Positions 33,262 through 42,563 of a DNA stretch of 64,000 nucleotides are shown here, piece after piece. Source of the DNA: CBDDEH01 sp965226865 (lineage in GTDB: Bacteria; Chloroflexota; Dehalococcoidia; Lucifugimonadales; JAGWBF01); NCBI GenBank assembly GCA_965226865.1, contig CBDDEH010000004.1, positions 1,364,001 through 1,428,000 of the forward strand. Direction: 5' to 3'. Both the position numbers and the translations under genes were made by a program. How positions within the stretch are numbered: the first letter of the stretch is position 1; every line of letters begins with the position of its first letter. The notes under the pieces were generated by a model, which was not told the DNA's origin, did not search any database, and saw only the letters and a program-made list of their open reading frames with translations.

Positions 33262-33295
33262 GGTTATGTTGGAGACTCAGTGTCACTATCTGAAA
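33262..33295 (+). repeat. Dispersed 35-bp repeat, copy 9
   Basis: GGTTATGTTGGAGACTCAG, TGTCACTATCTGAAAGCG; the left half is more diverged than in other copies. Confidence 0.7.
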
Positions 33296-33327
33296 GCGCA
33301 GTTGCCAAGTTCAATACGATCGGTCGT

Positions 33328-36300
33328 TTAACTCCCTTTTCTCCACTGCCATCTTCGCAATCTAGAAAGCGACAGCCCGGACAAGGACAAAGCCAGAATC
33401 ACCCAGCTAGCTTCCACCGCATCTGACCCTCCTGTCCTGGCGGCACAACCGCCTCCACCGGCTGGGGCAACGGTTGGTGTCGGCGTGACCGTTATCGTAG
33501 GACCAGGAGTTGGTGTCGGACGTGGCGTACTAGTAGGAGTAGGCGCGGACGTAGGTGTGGGAGTTGGTGTAACGTCCACCACCGTAATGGTGGCCTGGCC
33601 TGTGGCCTCATTTCCGCTGGCGTCAGTGGCAGTGAATATTACCACTGTGCCGCCCACAGGCAAGACGTCGGGCACGTCGTTAACGATGGTTGGATCCGAA
33701 TCCACTAGGTCGGTAGCTTCGGAGGCGTTCAGAAAGGCCTCGACTGCCGCGTTCCCCTTGGCCACTCCACCGGACACTTCTCCCTCGACGGTGACATTGT
33801 TCGGTAGGGTGATGAGTGGAGGAGTGGTGTCCACCACCGTAATGGTGGCTTGGCCTGTGGCCTGATTGCCACTGGCATCGCTGGCGGTGAACGTTACCTC
33901 TGTGTCTCCCAAAGGCAAGATATCAGGTATGTTGTTAACAATGGTTGGATCAGGATCCACTAGGTCGGTAGCTTCGGCAGCGTTCAGAAAGGCCTCGACT
34001 GCTGCGTTCCCTTTGTCCGCTCCACCAGACACCTCTCCTTCCACGATGAAACTATCAGGGATCGTGACGACTGGAGGAGTGGTGTCCACCACCGTGATAA
34101 TGGCTTGCCCTGTGGCCTGATTGCCACTGGCGTCGGTGGCGGTGATCGTTATCACCGTGTCACCCAAAGGCAACAAGTCAGGTGTGTCAATGACAACCTC
34201 AAGATTTGGATCCACTGCGTCAGTAGCTTCGACAGCGTTCAGAAGAGCCTCGATGGCCGCATTGCCTCTATCTGCTCCGTCGATTACATCGCCATCTACA
34301 GTGATGCCAACCGGGACGCTGATCAAAGGTAGCTCGGTGTCCACCACGGTGATGGTAGCTTGGCCTTTGGACTCGTTTCCACTGGCGTCGGTGGCGGTGA
34401 ATGTTACGACTGTGTCACCCAAAGCCAACACGTCGGGCGCATCGTTGGTGATCATCAGATTTGGATCCCCTATGTCGGTAGCTTCAACGGCGTTTAGAAA
34501 GGCCCGAACGGCTGCGTTTCCCTTGCTGACTCCACCTGATATTTCCCCTTCCACGGTGATACTCTCAGGGACCGTGACGCGGGGAGGGATGGTGTCTACG
34601 ACTGTAATCGTGGCTTGGCCTGTGGCCTGATTGCCATTAGCGTCGGTGACGGTGAATGTTACGGCTGTATCACCCAAGGGCAACAAGTCAGGTGCGTCGA
34701 TGACAATCGTAAGATTGGGATCCACTGCGTCTGTTGCTTCGGCAGCGTTCAGAAAAGCCTCGATGGCTGCATTCCTTTTGTCCACCCCGCCAGACCCTTC
34801 CGCTTCTACGGTGATACTCTCAGGGAGAGTGACGAGTGGAGGGGTGGTATCTACCACTGTGATCGTGGCTTGCCCTGTGGCCTGATTGCCACTGGCATCG
34901 GTGGCAGTAAATGTTACCAGTGTGTCACCCAAAGGCAGCGCTTCAGGCACGTCGTTCGTGATCACCGGGCTGGGGTCTACAGCATCCGTCACCGCGAAAG
35001 CCTCCAGAAACGCTGTTATAGCCACATTGTTTTTATCAGCCCCTCCAGTGATACGTCCTTCGACGGTGATACCATCCGGAGCATCGATCGACGGAGGGGT
35101 TGTGTCCGGTCCAGTCACGCATTGAGAGAACTCTGATGTATTGCCGCCCGGGTCAGTAGCCGTCGCCGTAACCCAACGGCCTTCCGGCAAGTCAACGTCA
35201 AAGGACTTAGCGAATCCGACCTCGCCCTCTCCATCTGTGGTCACGTTGGCGGATCCAAGAAAAAACTTTCCCTCTCCCCGACCAGAGGGATCGCATGCGT
35301 TATTCGAAAAGAACTCCAACCTGAATGTAGTACCTGGCTGGCCGTCGAGAGTGCCCTCAATGGTGGTGGTGCCGCTTTGACTAATAGCCGAGGAGAGTAC
35401 CGGGAAATTCTGGTCGTTATTGGCGCCGGGACTGAGGTCTATTCCCAGTTCGGTGTTGGAGAAGATGGAGTTGGACAGAATGGCGTTACCATGAGTTGGT
35501 CTGATCGTAGCCTCAAGTAACACGCCGTCGCCGTCGTTGAATGCGATGACGTTGCCGGATCCTACACTCACCCCTCCGATGGTATTTTCGCTAGCGCCAA
35601 TGGTAAGCCCCACGCCGGGCCCCCCGTTGCCCAAATCGAACTGGCCGGTGACGTCGGTGCCAATAAAGTTTCCTTGCACCAGATTGCCTGTTGGGTCACC
35701 TACGCCCCCGGTACCGCCTATGATAGCCACCCCTGCGCGGTCGTTGCCTGAGATCACGTTTCTCGCTTCAGCCGTCGTCCCCCCCGATGGTGTTGTTGGG
35801 GCGTCAAAGATTTCTACACCCCATAATCCATTGCCCAAGTCAATGGTGCCGGTCACGTCGGTCCCGATGAAGTTGCCTTGTACCACGTTCCTCGTACCGA
35901 ACTTGTTGATGATTAATACGCCTTGCCGGAGGTTGCCGGAGATCAGGTTGGCCGCCGAGTTCGACAGCCCACCCACTGTGTTGTCGAGCCTTCCGTTGAT
36001 ATACACGTCAATATTGTTGCCCAAACTTGATTCCCTCGTAAAAACCCGTTTTGAGGAAGTTCCAGCGATTTAGCACATCTGCGCGCTACCGTATGTTGGG
36101 GTAGTGTACGGAACAGAGACTGTATATTGTACCCAGGTGTGGGTACGTTTGTTCTAATTCGACCTACACAGACTTTTTACGAGAGAATCAAACTTAGCTG
36201 GCCGGTGACGCCGGTGCTTATGAAGTTCCCTTCTATGACGTTATCCTCGCTTTGCACTAGTATCCCGGCACCGCCCAAGTCATCGAATCTATTGACCGCC

Positions 36301-36782
36301 AGTCCTCGAATGGTGCTGCCGCTACGATTGATTATCAGTCCAAATTCGGCGTCGGTCCCATTCAGTTCAATCATAAGCACTGTGTTTAAACCCGCCCGGG
36401 GCCCACGGCTGTTGGGGCTGGCCCCTGGCTGTGTGTATCCGTCGATGATCACGGAGTCTTCGATGGAGGGCAAGCCACTAGTAAGCTTGATGCTGTGGGG
36501 GCCCTCTCCGGGGATGTTGAAAACTATGGTGTCCAACCCCGCGTCGGCGTTGGCTGCGTTGATGGCCTCGCGCAGACTACAGTGGGTCGGCGTACAGGCA
36601 CCGTCATCGGAATCGTCAGTCGTATTGACGGTGGTAAATGCGGCTTCCGCTGGGCGGATGGGAGGGGCCATGGGCGGGACAGCAGAGACAGAGCCGGGCG
36701 CTACCAGGACCCATATAGCCAAAAGTCCGGATGTAAGAACTAATGCATTGACTGCCAGGTGGAACAGACGGTTTCTAACCAC
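33328..36782 (-). pseudogene. Large surface protein: beta-helix plus six HYR-like repeats, split by a MITE
   Basis: Start ATG 36782. A signal peptide (about 1-35) is followed by CSLREAINAANADAGLDTIV, the usual opening of right-handed beta-helix surface proteins, and NxIxGN-type rungs. The MITE at 36029-36189 interrupts the gene. Removing it with one AAACTT restores GVTGQLSLGNNIDVYINGRL in frame. After the helix come six HYR-like repeats of about 85 residues, each starting DTTPP or similar and ending ATDASGNQATGQATITVVD. They share 255-bp DNA units. A PTPTPT stalk and a C-terminal hydrophobic helix with RRWQWRK anchor it. Intact length is about 1100 residues. Presumed adhesin or S-layer-like protein. 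Confidence 0.85.
36029..36189. mobile_element. MITE-like element, 161 bp
   Basis: Flanked by the 6-bp duplication AAACTT (36023-36028 and 36190-36195). The termini are inverted: GATTCCCTCGTAAAAA on the left, and GATTCTCTCGTAAAAA as the complement of the right end (15 of 16 match). The same terminus occurs on the IS at 7507. There is no coding capacity. Likely mobilised in trans by that IS's transposase. Confidence 0.85.
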
Positions 36783-36902
36783 AACTGACCCCGCTTACAG
36801 CACGCTATTGGCTCTGTCTGATTCCAGGCATTGTGAGTCAAACCTGGCGCTATATTCTATTAACTAAGATAGACACAACGCCGTGTTGCATTTCCAGCCG
36901 GT

Positions 36903-38045
36903 TTATTCCCGGTCTTCTATGGGTACGTACGTCAGGTCCATCGGGCCTTTGTAAACCAGCCGTGGCCGTATGAGGATGTTGTTTGTGTACTGCTCGGCGC
37001 ACTGAAGTGTCCAGCCTGGGATGCGTCCTAAAGCGAATATGGGAATGAAAATGTCGTCTGGGATACCCAACAGGTGGTAGATGGAGCCGGCGAAGAAGTC
37101 CACGTTCACAAAAATGCCCTTGGCCCTGTAGGGGACCATGACCTCCTCTTCCAGGTGCCGGAGTATCTGGAACCACTGGGGCTGACCCATCTTTTCCCCC
37201 AGACGTTGAGACCTCTCCCTTAGGTGACGCGCGCGGGGGTCCTCCGCCTTGTAGACCCGGTGACCGAAGCCCATGATCCTGCCACCGCCGTTTATTCTGG
37301 CCTTAGCCCACGCTTCGGCGTTCTCCGGGGCGCCGATATCCATGGCCATTTTCATGACCTCTTCCGCCGCGCCGCCGTGTGATCCCCCCTTCAAGACGCC
37401 GATGGCCCCAACTATTGCCGAGTGCAAGTCGGACTGGGTCGAAGCGGCGACCCGGGCACCGAAGGACGACGCGTTGGAGCCGTGCTCAGCGTGGAGGATG
37501 AAGTCTACGTCCAGCAGCTTCTCGGTTTCCCTGTCCGGTTTGAGCCCGGACAGCATGTGCAGGAAGTTCCCGGCATGGTTCAGCTCTGAATCCGGGTACA
37601 GGATGGGCAGGCCCTTCCTGATACGCTCGTGGACGGCGACGATGGTAGGAGCCAGTGCCGTGATGCGGATACCCTTCCGTATCGTCGCTTCAACCGAGTT
37701 ATCGTTCACGTCAGGATCGAAAGCCGCCAGAGCGGAGACTCCGGTCCGCAGCACATCCATAGGATGGCAGTTCTGAACAGCGCCTATGATTTCAACTAGC
37801 CGGTCTGGAATGACCCTGTTGGATCGGAGGAGGGCATCAAAGTCCTCAAGCTCCTTGATAGTGGGCAGCTTGCCGTAGAGCAGGAGGTGGATCACCTCTT
37901 CGAAAGTGGACTCTTCAGCCAGGTCGTGGATATTGTATCCGCGGTAGAGAAGCTTTCCCAGCGTACCGTCTACCAGGCTGGCTTCACTGGTGTCGAAGTA
38001 GACGTCCCGCAACCCACGCTTCATTTCTATGTCCCGGGTTGCCAC
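36903..38045 (-). CDS. gltA: Citrate synthase
   Basis: 380 residues, type II-like length, GTG start 10 bases after AAGGAGGGG. Condenses acetyl-CoA with oxaloacetate in the TCA cycle. Catalytic residues are visible: first His in DFILHAEHGSNASSFGARV, second His in RIMGFGHRVYKAEDPRA, and Asp in IFVNVDFFAGSIYHLLGIP. Arg ligands occur in GRIPGWTLQCAEQ. The short length and sequence style also fit 2-methylcitrate synthase, which cannot be excluded. It stands alone, with a 38.05-38.33 kb gap downstream of the hydrolase gene and no clear promoter there. Confidence 0.94.
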   Translation of the reverse strand: MATRDIEMKRGLRDVYFDTSEASLVDGTLGKLLYRGYNIHDLAEESTFEEVIHLLLYGKLPTIKELEDFDALLRSNRVIPDRLVEIIGAVQNCHPMDVLRTGVSALAAFDPDVNDNSVEATIRKGIRITALAPTIVAVHERIRKGLPILYPDSELNHAGNFLHMLSGLKPDRETEKLLDVDFILHAEHGSNASSFGARVAASTQSDLHSAIVGAIGVLKGGSHGGAAEEVMKMAMDIGAPENAEAWAKARINGGGRIMGFGHRVYKAEDPRARHLRERSQRLGEKMGQPQWFQILRHLEEEVMVPYRAKGIFVNVDFFAGSIYHLLGIPDDIFIPIFALGRIPGWTLQCAEQYTNNILIRPRLVYKGPMDLTYVPIEDRE

Positions 38046-38333
38046 TACAGCCCCTCCTTAAAGATTGCTGTCTCCGACGGGCGGTACTCCAAGGAATGGA
38101 TATATAAAACCTGAATGTGCTACCGAGCACGGGACACCGGTGGTGAGGGTCTAGGCTGCGTTTACCTCTAGACGGACGGCATCGGCCCAGAGGATAGGCC
38201 AAATCGGGAAATTTCGGCCTCGCCGTAGCCCTTTATCGTTGTGGCGATTCTAGCATCGGGCCCTAGGGGTGTCAATAAAGCTGCCAAAACGCCTCGCATG
38301 CCGAGGGTTGTAGGTAAGCTCTAACTGAATTGG

Positions 38334-39011
38334 CTACTCAGTCCCCGTTAGGGCCGAGAGCCAGTCGATCAGCACGGAGACGGCCTCGGCCCAGACGTCC
38401 TCCCGCTTCCGGCCGCTGGATTTCAGCGGGGTGAACCCGTGATCGGCCCCCTCGAGTAAATGGAGCTTTGAATGGGGTACGAGAGAAGCAGCCTGTTCCA
38501 GCTCCTTCGGCGTTCCAAAGGTGTCGCGTGTCCCCGAACAGAACAGTGCTGGGACCTTGATATCCGGGAGATGTTTGATGCGCCAATTGGACGGATCGCT
38601 AGGCGGGTACAAAGGGTGGGCAAACAGGGCCAACGCATCGACCTCCACTCCCTGGGCAACGACCCGAGACGCCATGCGGCCTCCCATGGACCTGCCTCCG
38701 ACGACCAACCGTAGCTTCTCAGACCTGGCTGTGTCTATCACCGCACGCCACGTAGCTTCAAGTAATGCTGGCGGGTCCGGTCTCCGCTTTCCAGCCTCGG
38801 AGTAGGGAAACTGGAACCTGAGCGTCCCAAGCCCCTCTTCGACCAACTTGCCGGAGGCGTACTTGCCGAAACCATCGTTTAGACTGGAGCCGGCTCCCGG
38901 CGCATAAACAAAGAGCCATCCTGCACTTGGGCCGCCAGGTAGGGTTTTGATAGCCGTTATCGATTGAGAGTCGGAAACGGCTATACTTATCGTCTCTTCA
39001 ATGAAATCCAC
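38334..39011 (-). CDS. Alpha/beta-hydrolase (KANL3/Tex30-like)
   Basis: 225 residues from a GTG. FVYAPGAGSSLNDGFGKYAS is the oxyanion loop; LRLVVGGRSMGGRMASRVVA has the nucleophile elbow G-x-S-x-G (GRSMG). VPALFCSGTRDTFG supplies the acid, and LLEGADHGFTPLKSSGRK the catalytic His. This is the layout of the small dienelactone-hydrolase-related KANL3/Tex30 group, whose substrates are mostly unknown. Ser, Asp and His are all present, so it should be an active serine hydrolase. Confidence 0.88.
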   Translation of the reverse strand: MDFIEETISIAVSDSQSITAIKTLPGGPSAGWLFVYAPGAGSSLNDGFGKYASGKLVEEGLGTLRFQFPYSEAGKRRPDPPALLEATWRAVIDTARSEKLRLVVGGRSMGGRMASRVVAQGVEVDALALFAHPLYPPSDPSNWRIKHLPDIKVPALFCSGTRDTFGTPKELEQAASLVPHSKLHLLEGADHGFTPLKSSGRKREDVWAEAVSVLIDWLSALTGTE

Positions 39012-39128
39012 GCTTACTCCACCGGTCTACTCGATCGTGCAAGGCTATCAAAGGGCAGGCGCCGGGTCAACGAAGTAAAACACACAGCCGGTAATCCAGC
39101 GCCCATATCAGATATAATCAAATAGCGC

Positions 39129-39218
39129 GGAGGGGTGGCCGAGTGGACGAAGGCGGCGGTCTTGAAAACCGCTATATCCGTGAGGGTATCGTGGGTTCGA
39201 ATCCCACCCCCTCCGCCA
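39129..39218 (+). tRNA. tRNA-Ser (anticodon TGA)
   Basis: 90 nt including an encoded CCA. The acceptor GGAGGGG pairs with CCCCTCC. The anticodon loop CTTGAAA reads UCA codons. A long class-II variable arm (TATATCC...GGGTATC) and the T-arm GTGGGTTCGAATCCCAC are intact. It decodes serine UCA; it is not tRNA-Sec despite the similar arm length, because the acceptor and anticodon differ. Confidence 0.97.
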
Positions 39219-39233
39219 GCCAAGCATTCATAA

Positions 39234-39530
39234 ATGTCTGATCCAGCGTCAAAACGATTCCAAGTTAGCGGCCGGGTCGAAATATTCCCCCTCGAAAATC
39301 CATGGGTTTACCTGAGCGTGCCCAAAGAATATACCGAGGCAACGGAACACATGGCGGACCGGGGTCTGGTGGCGATAACGGTCACCTGTGGAAACAGTAC
39401 CTGGAATACGTCTCTCATGCCGATGGGCGACGGTACACAGTTCATACCTCTTAGCGCCAAGATACGAAAGGCTGAGGGTATTGAGGTAGGTGACCTTGTC
39501 ACACTTTCCTTTGTGCCAAGAAAATGGTAG
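39234..39530 (+). CDS. DUF1905-family protein
   Basis: 98 residues starting 15 bp after the tRNA. The small beta-barrel signature is FQVSGRVEIFPLENPWVYLS, VPKEYTE and SAKIRKAEGIEVGDLVTLSF, as in DUF1905 (AF2212/PG0164-like). No catalytic residues are known for the family. It has no obvious ribosome binding site, and a frameshifted YCII gene follows in the same direction. Confidence 0.88.
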   Translation: MSDPASKRFQVSGRVEIFPLENPWVYLSVPKEYTEATEHMADRGLVAITVTCGNSTWNTSLMPMGDGTQFIPLSAKIRKAEGIEVGDLVTLSFVPRKW

Positions 39531-39567
39531 GGTCGGAAAATCAACAATTAGAAAGTGAGGCACAGCT

Positions 39568-39902
39568 ATGAAAAAGTTTGTAGCAATCTATCACGCGCCT
39601 AAAGAGGCCATGGAAATGATGGCGAATGTGACCCCTGAAGAAGCAAAAAGGGTATGGAACCCTGGATGGCTTGGGCAAGCAAGTGTGGCAGCGGTTTGGT
39701 TGATTTGGGGGCGCCTCTAGGGAACGGCCAGAAACTAACCAAGTCAGGAAGCTCGTCAAGTCAGCGAGAGGTCTCTGGATATTCTATTCTGCAAGCTGAA
39801 GACATGGCGGCAGCCCAGGCGATGATGGAAGGACATCCCCATCTTGAATGGATAGGAGGATGTGAAATCGAGATTCACGAAGCGTTGCCATTACCAATGT
39901 AA
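39568..39902 (+). pseudogene. YCII-like protein, one frameshift
   Basis: ATG 39568 after GAAAGTGAGG. It begins MKKFVAIYHAPKEAMEMMAN and TPEEAK. The frame is lost at A5 (39645-39649). One more A continues KGMEPWMAWASKCGSGLVDL, GAPLGNGQ, GYSILQAEDMAAAQAMMEGH and EIHEALPLPM to TAA at 39900. The repaired 111-residue protein has the YCII/DGPF pattern (K-F-x-x-x-Y-H, MxPWxxWxxxxGxxLVDxGxPL). Biochemical role unknown. A strong terminator follows. Confidence 0.8.
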
Positions 39903-39946
39903 TCTTCTGCAGGCAATAGTAGCCTGCTAACCTATCTTGACCGTAA

Positions 39947-39982
39947 TCGGGGGAGGGACTTCTCCCTCCCCCGAGCTTTTTT
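39947..39982 (+). terminator. Rho-independent terminator after the YCII gene
   Basis: Perfect 12-bp stem TCGGGGGAGGGA / TCCCTCCCCCGA with loop CTTC, followed by GCTTTTTT. Confidence 0.92.
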
Positions 39983-39986
39983 AGTC

Positions 39987-40064
39987 CTACTGTAGCGTGA
40001 TAACCACCCGGATCAGGCCCTGTCCCTCGGCAAGGGGCTCAAACGCCTTGCCCAAGTCGCCACC
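39987..40064 (-). pseudogene. C-terminal remnant of a zinc-dependent dehydrogenase
   Basis: On the minus strand about 25 codons read GDLGKAFEPLAEGQGLIRVV followed by ITLQ and a stop. This is the usual end of Zn-binding alcohol-dehydrogenase (threonine dehydrogenase-like) proteins. Nothing upstream continues it, so only the 3' tip survives. Confidence 0.55.
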
Positions 40065-40100
40065 TTATAAGCGGACACAAAAGACGACGCTGATCCAACA

Positions 40101-40132
40101 TCGTTACGTTGTGGACTCAGTGTCACTATCCG
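40101..40132 (+). repeat. Dispersed 35-bp repeat, copy 10
   Basis: CGTTACGTTGTGGACTCAG, TGTCACTATC, then CGGG instead of TGA. It is the last copy in the window. Confidence 0.8.
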
Positions 40133-40155
40133 GGTAGCGCCACTTTAGTACCGCC

Positions 40156-40185
40156 AGTAGTAAGTACTAGGTAGTACGTACTACT
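40156..40185. repeat. 30-bp near-perfect palindrome
   Basis: AGTAGTAAGTACTA (40156-40169), GG, TAGTACGTACTACT (40172-40185); 13 of 14 positions pair. Very AT-rich compared with surroundings. Confidence 0.8.
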
Positions 40186-40362
40186 AAAAGTTAGTTCGTT
40201 TGTAACTGCGCTGGTGCTAGAGCCTGGTCTTACGATTGGTTCAGCTTCAAAGGGAGACAAACAAAGGATCGAACAGGCGATGAAGTTGTTTCCAAGAGAC
40301 TCAGATTCTGACAACGCCTCGGTGTCGTTAGTACATCGAACGGTGGACGATGCCCTAGACCG

Positions 40363-40395
40363 AAAGGCTGATAGAGCTATCAGCCTTTTTGTTTT
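40363..40395 (+). terminator. Rho-independent terminator without a clear gene
   Basis: 11-bp stem AAAGGCTGATA / TATCAGCCTTT, loop GAGC, followed by TTTTTGTTTTT. Confidence 0.85.
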
Positions 40396-40487
40396 TGAGA
40401 AATCAACATAGCAGCCGATGGCGGCATGCAGGTAGGGGCGTAACGTGTGACTGTGGGTTGCACAGCATTTTCACACGGAGGTTACCG

Positions 40488-42563
40488 ATGGTTACTTTGA
40501 CGGGTTCGATCACAACAAAATCAACACCCAACCTTCGGGCAGGATTGGGCCTTTGGCTGGCCGTGGCAGGGACGCTGACAACGCTGTTGGTGTTGCTGTC
40601 GATCGCAATCGCCGGTAACCCGGCCCCCTCCCCAGACCTGGCTGTAATTGACTGGATAGTCGGCTGGGATGCTCCGGGGCTGGGCACCTTCCTCGCCGCA
40701 ATCTCCTTTCTTACTAGCGCCTACGCTGGCGCTATATACGGTCCGGTCGGGATCGCTGTTCTGCTGGTTCTAAAGAAGTTCAGAGCCGCCGTGTTGTTCG
40801 GTGTGGTTGGGTTCGTGGTGGCCTCAGTCGCCGTTTTGGGGGACTACACCCTCGGAGCAGTCATAGGCCGGACGAGGCCCCTTGCTGACAACCTGGCAAC
40901 AAGCTTCCCCAGCGGCCATGTGTTTGGCAGCACCGTATTTTTCGGCTTTTGGGGGTTCCTTGCAATTTACTACGGCCTCAAGAGGAAGTTCTTGGTACCG
41001 GTGCTGGCACTGTTCGCAGCGCTTATCCTGGCGGTTGGCCCGGCTCGAATTTACGACCAGGCCCACTGGCCTAGCGATGTAGCGGCGGGGTACCTTCTGG
41101 GCGCCCTCTGGCTCATGATAATCATTCCCGTCTTTCTGCGACTTCGTGGTGTAGTTTCGTCTTCTACTCAGGCGAACGATTCGGAAACTGCTCCGTTGCC
41201 GAGTCCTGAAGGAACGCGGGTGGCCCGCTCGATCGCCAGCTACGTGGTTCTGGATCCAAAGCAGGGCACCGCCACCAAGGTGTATACACCTCCACTCGTG
41301 GTCCGCTTCCTGTACTGGCTGGCGTTCCAGGCTAAGTTCCCATATACACAAAACCTGGAAGCTCTCCAGTCAGGGACATACAGAAGAACAATCGCCGGTT
41401 TCTTGACGGCTCACAGGTTCGGCAAGAACCTGGTGTCTCCCGTGACATCCATAGAGTGCGTCAACGGCCGATACACCTTCAACACCGAGTTCATCCCAGG
41501 CGAGTTGGTCGACAACGACGCCAATGCCAAGAGCTTTTTGGTCCAGGTCACGGAGACCTTCGCGGAGGCTGGGCTATCAGTCTGGCAGATCAACCCCCGC
41601 AATCCTCATGCTCACACCAACCTGATACGAACTCCTGAGGGCGACATGAAGATCATCGACCTGGAATCCGCCATCGTGACACCTTTTCCAGCTCCGGGAC
41701 AATGGCGCTCCGTGCTGAAGAGTGGAAACTTCCCGATATTCGACGACATCGACTTCCCTCGGATGAGGAACTATGTAAGCACCAACGCGGCGGCCCTTGA
41801 AGGAACCATAGGAAGCGACGGGCTGGCCGAGTTTAATGACGCCATCGACAGAGCCGAGAAGGCAATTAGCTCCTGGAAAGACTCCGAACCACGTCTGTGG
41901 GGAAAGCTTACCAGGACCATGTATAGGCTGCTGAACTGGCAGGCCGCCTTCCGCCGGTTGTCGGGGGCCATGGCGGGCGCGGACCAGATGGCCGAAAGGT
42001 TCTTGAACAATGGCATCGAACGCTGGACGAACGAGGGCAGAATCACCTCCTCCGAAGCGGTCGCCCTCCGAAGCCAGCTCTCGACAGGGGAAGGGCGCGA
42101 CGCCCTGCACCACCTGGGCGCGCACCTTGTTCTCACCGCGATATTCAGGTTCCCTTTTGGCAGCCCCGTTCGCTTCGCCTGGACGCTCGCCTTCTGGGGC
42201 GTGGCAGTCAGCAAACGGTTCCGTGGTAGCGGAACTGCAGACAATGCCAGGTCTTCCAACTTCCATTCGCCTTTGGTCATGGTCCTTTCTCTGATTCCGG
42301 GCTTCGGAGGGGTAGCGTATCTAGCTGCAAGGCCCCTGCGCCGCAAGCTGCTGGTGCGCTTCATGCTGGACCAGGTTGCCTGGAAGCTGCCCTTCAAACT
42401 GTACCGCCGGCTGCGCCTGGGTCGCCTGCTGGCGCCCGCGCCAAAGACGGCTGCGCCCCAAGACGTCCGGCCAGCTCCAGTGTACGCTCCACTGGCGACC
42501 TCGAACGCCTTCGTGCAGGTCAAAGAAACCAAACCTGACCGGGTCCCGGTGAGCACCCGCTAA
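40488..42563 (+). CDS. PAP2 phosphatase fused to a kinase-like domain
   Basis: 691 residues from ATG 40488, behind CGGAGGTTACCG. Residues about 15-225 are a five- to six-helix PAP2 (phosphatidic-acid phosphatase type 2) domain with all three motifs: GRTRPLADN, SFPSGHVFGS and ARIYDQAHWPSD. After a Ser/Thr linker, residues about 260-440 resemble an aminoglycoside-kinase/RIO-like fold, with QINPRNPHAHTNLIRT as a catalytic loop and MKIIDLESAIVTPF in the DFG position. The C-terminal 250 residues are helical with hydrophobic stretches near 545-620. It probably acts on membrane lipid phosphates. The combination is unusual. Whether the kinase part is active is uncertain, because no clear glycine loop is visible. 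Confidence 0.85.
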   Translation: MVTLTGSITTKSTPNLRAGLGLWLAVAGTLTTLLVLLSIAIAGNPAPSPDLAVIDWIVGWDAPGLGTFLAAISFLTSAYAGAIYGPVGIAVLLVLKKFRAAVLFGVVGFVVASVAVLGDYTLGAVIGRTRPLADNLATSFPSGHVFGSTVFFGFWGFLAIYYGLKRKFLVPVLALFAALILAVGPARIYDQAHWPSDVAAGYLLGALWLMIIIPVFLRLRGVVSSSTQANDSETAPLPSPEGTRVARSIASYVVLDPKQGTATKVYTPPLVVRFLYWLAFQAKFPYTQNLEALQSGTYRRTIAGFLTAHRFGKNLVSPVTSIECVNGRYTFNTEFIPGELVDNDANAKSFLVQVTETFAEAGLSVWQINPRNPHAHTNLIRTPEGDMKIIDLESAIVTPFPAPGQWRSVLKSGNFPIFDDIDFPRMRNYVSTNAAALEGTIGSDGLAEFNDAIDRAEKAISSWKDSEPRLWGKLTRTMYRLLNWQAAFRRLSGAMAGADQMAERFLNNGIERWTNEGRITSSEAVALRSQLSTGEGRDALHHLGAHLVLTAIFRFPFGSPVRFAWTLAFWGVAVSKRFRGSGTADNARSSNFHSPLVMVLSLIPGFGGVAYLAARPLRRKLLVRFMLDQVAWKLPFKLYRRLRLGRLLAPAPKTAAPQDVRPAPVYAPLATSNAFVQVKETKPDRVPVSTR

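Larger units (their letters stand above)
40067..40487. other. Intergenic region: repeat copy 10, long palindrome, orphan terminator
   Basis: No convincing ORF. It contains repeat copy 10 (40101-40132), a 30-bp near-perfect palindrome (40156-40185) and a strong terminator (40363-40395). A small RNA ending at that terminator is possible but unproven. Confidence 0.55.

Noticed and set aside
33328..35120. 255-bp tandem repeats as a satellite or CRISPR-like array
   Set aside because: They encode homologous HYR-like protein domains in one frame; this is domain duplication.
39129..39218. tRNA-Sec candidate, given the selenoprotein signals
   Set aside because: Anticodon TGA and ordinary acceptor and T-stem lengths identify tRNA-Ser(TGA), which reads UCA, not UGA.
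6848..40132. Could the 35-bp repeats be a CRISPR array?
   Set aside because: Copies are kilobases apart with genes between them; there is no regular spacing, leader or cas genes.
40214..40411. 65-codon frame before the PAP2 gene
   Set aside because: Its 3' end is the terminator hairpin itself, and there is no ribosome binding site.
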